Source: Thermoleophilia bacterium (GTDB taxonomy: Bacteria > Actinomycetota > Thermoleophilia > Gaiellales > Gaiellaceae). Taken from it: 7,752 bases of DNA. Under the pieces are notes generated by a model. The model made no database searches, was not told where the DNA came from, and saw nothing but the letters and a program-made list of their open reading frames with translations. The stretch covers positions 1 to 7,752 of the forward strand of contig JAERMP010000100.1 of assembly GCA_016844515.1 (NCBI GenBank). Reading direction: 5' to 3'. The translations under genes and the position numbers were made by a program. Below, piece by piece: positions 6,225-7,752 of this stretch (within the stretch, counting starts at the first letter, position 1; the number at the start of each line of letters is the position of its first letter).

Positions 6225-6267
6225 GGATGGGACGTTACGCGTTGGGATCTAGTGGTTGAATAGCCCG
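6225..6267. promoter_or_regulatory. 43-base divergent intergenic region
   Basis: This gap separates the divergent starts of the ligase gene (GTG, minus) and the second PIG-L gene (ATG, plus), so two promoters must lie here or overlap the coding ends if both genes start here. It is slightly richer in A/T than its surroundings (TTACGCGTTGGGATCTAG and TTGAATAG), but no paired -35/-10 boxes could be assigned. No Shine-Dalgarno sequence precedes either start, which would fit leaderless or very short leader transcripts. Confidence 0.3.
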
Positions 6268-6903
6268 ATGATCGAAGCCTGGAAGAAGGCGCTCGTGCTC
6301 GCGCCGCACACGGATGACGGTGAGCTCGGCTGCGGCGGAACGATGTCGCGCCTCGTCGAGGGCGGCTGCGAGGTTCGCTACGTCGCCTTCTCGATCGCGA
6401 CGCGCTCCCTCCCGCCCGGCTTCGAGCCCGACACGCTCGCTCGGGAGGTGCGGGAGGCGACCGGTGAGATCGGGATCCGCGAGGACTGGCTCACGGTCCA
6501 CGACTTCGACGTTCGCACCTTCCCGGAGCGCCGGCAAGACATCCTCGAGCTCCTCGTCGCGCTCTGGGAGGAGTACGAGCCGGACGTCGTCTTCCAACCG
6601 TCACATCACGACGTTCACCAGGATCACCAGACGATTGCTCAGGAAGGCCTCCGCGCGTTCAAGCGGACGACGATCCTCGGCTACGAGGTCCCCTGGAACA
6701 ACTTCGACTTCTCGTACGGCGCGTACATCTCGCTCGAGAAGCGCCACATCGAGCGGAAGGTTGCGGCCCTCTCGCGCTATGCCTCACAACAGCACCGGCG
6801 CTACGCCGATCCCGAGTACATCTGGAACCTCGCCCGCGTTCACGGGGTCAACGTGAACCGCGAGTACGCCGAGTGCTTTCAGGTCTACCGGATCGTCGCC
6901 TAA
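6268..6903 (+). CDS. PIG-L/LmbE family deacetylase (second copy, PHTDDGE variant)
   Basis: The 211-residue protein has the PIG-L fold markers: strand ALVLAPHTDDGELGCGG, where His14 and Asp17 fit the metal ligands and Asp16 the base, and HHDVHQDH, with His120 as the third ligand. The signature is PHTDDGE instead of the usual AHPDDE of the copy at 878-1549, and the body (VPWNNFDFSYGAYI, YASQQHRRYADPEYI) is quite different. It is therefore probably a different subfamily with another substrate rather than a recent duplicate. ATG 6268 is preferred because it lies just before the first strand; TTG 6256 would add four residues (product starting MNSP). No signal peptide is seen, so the protein is probably cytoplasmic, acting on a nucleotide or lipid-linked N-acetyl sugar. 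Its stop overlaps the flippase stop by four bases. The family call is firm and the substrate unknown. Confidence 0.88.
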   Translation: MIEAWKKALVLAPHTDDGELGCGGTMSRLVEGGCEVRYVAFSIATRSLPPGFEPDTLAREVREATGEIGIREDWLTVHDFDVRTFPERRQDILELLVALWEEYEPDVVFQPSHHDVHQDHQTIAQEGLRAFKRTTILGYEVPWNNFDFSYGAYISLEKRHIERKVAALSRYASQQHRRYADPEYIWNLARVHGVNVNREYAECFQVYRIVA

Positions 6904-7752
6904 CGAGCGAGGCGCAAGCGCGCAGAGATTGCCTTTCGCTCCGCGGGAAGGTAGAAGCCGAGCGGAAAGAGCACCAGCGGGTAGATCGCCGCGAGCGCGA
7001 GCGCCACGGGAAGCCCACCACCCGCGAGCTTGCCGACCACGACGAGCACGATGCCCGTCGACGCGGCGGTCAGGACGCGGCGCCACTGGTACGGGACGGG
7101 GTAGATCCGCTGCGCCCACCAGACCATGCCCGCGAACATCGTTGCGTACGCGGCGATGGTCGCGACGGCTGCGCCCATCATCCCGTAGGACGGGATCAGG
7201 AGCAGGTTCAGCGCGATGTTCACTGCGGCGGCGGCGCCGGTTACGACCCAGTTGAACTGCGTCCGCTTCGCCCGGCCGACGCCGATCGCGATGACGATGT
7301 AACCGGCGAACGCGACCGTCGAGAAGGCGAGCGGGCCCACGACGCGGGACGAGCTCTCGAACGCCGGTGCCGCGATCCATTCGACGATCCAGGGGGAGAG
7401 GAGCGCGAGCGCCGTGGCCACCCAGGTCGTTACGAGCACCACGTAGGTCAGCACGTACGCGTAGGTGCGGCGCGCTTCGCGATCGTCCTCGATCGAGTAC
7501 GCGAACGCCGGCCAGGCAAGCCGAAAAGCCGTCAGCAGGAGCACCATCGCCGAGGCGAGGCGCACGCCAACCGAGTAGAGGCCGACTTCCTGCGTGTCCG
7601 CGAGCTTGACGAGGAAGAGCCGGTCCGAGAAGTTCGTCACCCAGAGGAAGAGCGCGGTCGGCACGAGCGGGACGCCGAAGTGGTTCATCCTCCGCAGGAG
7701 GCCTCGGTCGAACTGGAGGCCGAGCTGTTCGCGCCGGTACCCGAGGAGAACG
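6900..7752 (-). CDS. Polysaccharide flippase, Wzx/MATE-like (5' partial)
   Basis: The frame is open to the right edge, so the N-terminal part lies beyond the window; 283 residues are visible. They contain about eight hydrophobic segments, starting with FGVPLVPTALFLWVTNF-SDR and the LYSVG loop typical of oligosaccharide flippases of the polysaccharide-biosynthesis transporter family, and ending in a short basic tail (ARLRLAR). This family moves undecaprenyl-linked oligosaccharides from the inner to the outer face of the membrane. The ATG at 7688 is internal: upstream residues (EQLGLQFDRGLLRR) read as the amphipathic linker usually found before this transmembrane half. Its neighbours, a deacetylase and an O-antigen-ligase-like gene, fit a glycan export role. 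Its stop overlaps that of the convergent PIG-L gene. Confidence is high for the family and moderate for the substrate class. Confidence 0.87.
   Translation of the reverse strand, partial: VLLGYRREQLGLQFDRGLLRRMNHFGVPLVPTALFLWVTNFSDRLFLVKLADTQEVGLYSVGVRLASAMVLLLTAFRLAWPAFAYSIEDDREARRTYAYVLTYVVLVTTWVATALALLSPWIVEWIAAPAFESSSRVVGPLAFSTVAFAGYIVIAIGVGRAKRTQFNWVVTGAAAAVNIALNLLLIPSYGMMGAAVATIAAYATMFAGMVWWAQRIYPVPYQWRRVLTAASTGIVLVVVGKLAGGGLPVALALAAIYPLVLFPLGFYLPAERKAISARLRLAR

Noticed and set aside
4290..6263. Long plus-strand open frame of 657 codons antisense to the ligase and propeller genes
   Set aside because: Its product is an extremely Arg/Glu/Asp-rich, low-order sequence, as expected from the reverse complement of hydrophobic membrane-protein codons in G+C-rich DNA. 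The minus-strand frames have clear family motifs.
6900..7688. Flippase gene starting at the ATG at 7688
   Set aside because: The frame stays open to the window edge with residues that fit the family linker, and the protein would otherwise lack its first transmembrane half.

Overview
The window reads as part of a surface-glycan (exopolysaccharide or lipopolysaccharide-like) biosynthesis and export locus from a high-G+C bacterium. G+C is roughly two thirds by eye, GTG starts occur, codons favour G or C in the third position, and clear Shine-Dalgarno sequences are scarce. The gene mix (FlgD-Ig-like secreted proteins, a membrane-anchored PQQ-type propeller, PIG-L deacetylases, sulfotransferase, O-antigen-ligase-like protein, flippase) suggests an actinobacterial lineage such as Thermoleophilia. 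That assignment is an impression, not a search result.

Layout, left to right. A 5'-truncated formyltransferase with an ArnA/Fmt-type C-terminal domain (1-684, +) is followed by a 193-base spacer packed with G/C-rich palindromes. A PIG-L/LmbE deacetylase (878-1549, +) comes next, with its start codon inside a 28-base palindrome. Nine bases later is a secreted or anchored protein with FlgD-Ig-like domains (1559-2491, +), which overlaps a PAPS-dependent sulfotransferase (2488-3447, +) by ATGA. Two minus-strand genes follow, transcribed right to left: an O-antigen ligase/polymerase-like membrane protein (4731-6224), then 27 bases downstream a membrane-anchored PQQ-like beta-propeller protein (3444-4703). 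A second, divergent PIG-L deacetylase (6268-6903, +) starts 43 bases from the ligase. A polysaccharide flippase (6900 to beyond 7752, -) runs off the right edge. Both convergent junctions (3444-3447 and 6900-6903) have overlapping stop codons.

How the genes may work together (inference). PIG-L enzymes would remove N-acetyl groups from amino sugars in the cytoplasm. The formyltransferase could re-cap the free amine with a formyl group, and the sulfotransferase could add sulfate. The flippase would move lipid-linked units across the membrane, and the ligase/polymerase would join or transfer them outside. The FlgD-Ig and propeller proteins would act on the outer face, in roles that cannot be read from sequence. 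No RNA genes, CRISPR arrays, insertion sequences or phage genes were seen. The most unusual non-coding structure is the palindrome cluster at 707-841 with the start-codon palindrome at 854-881.
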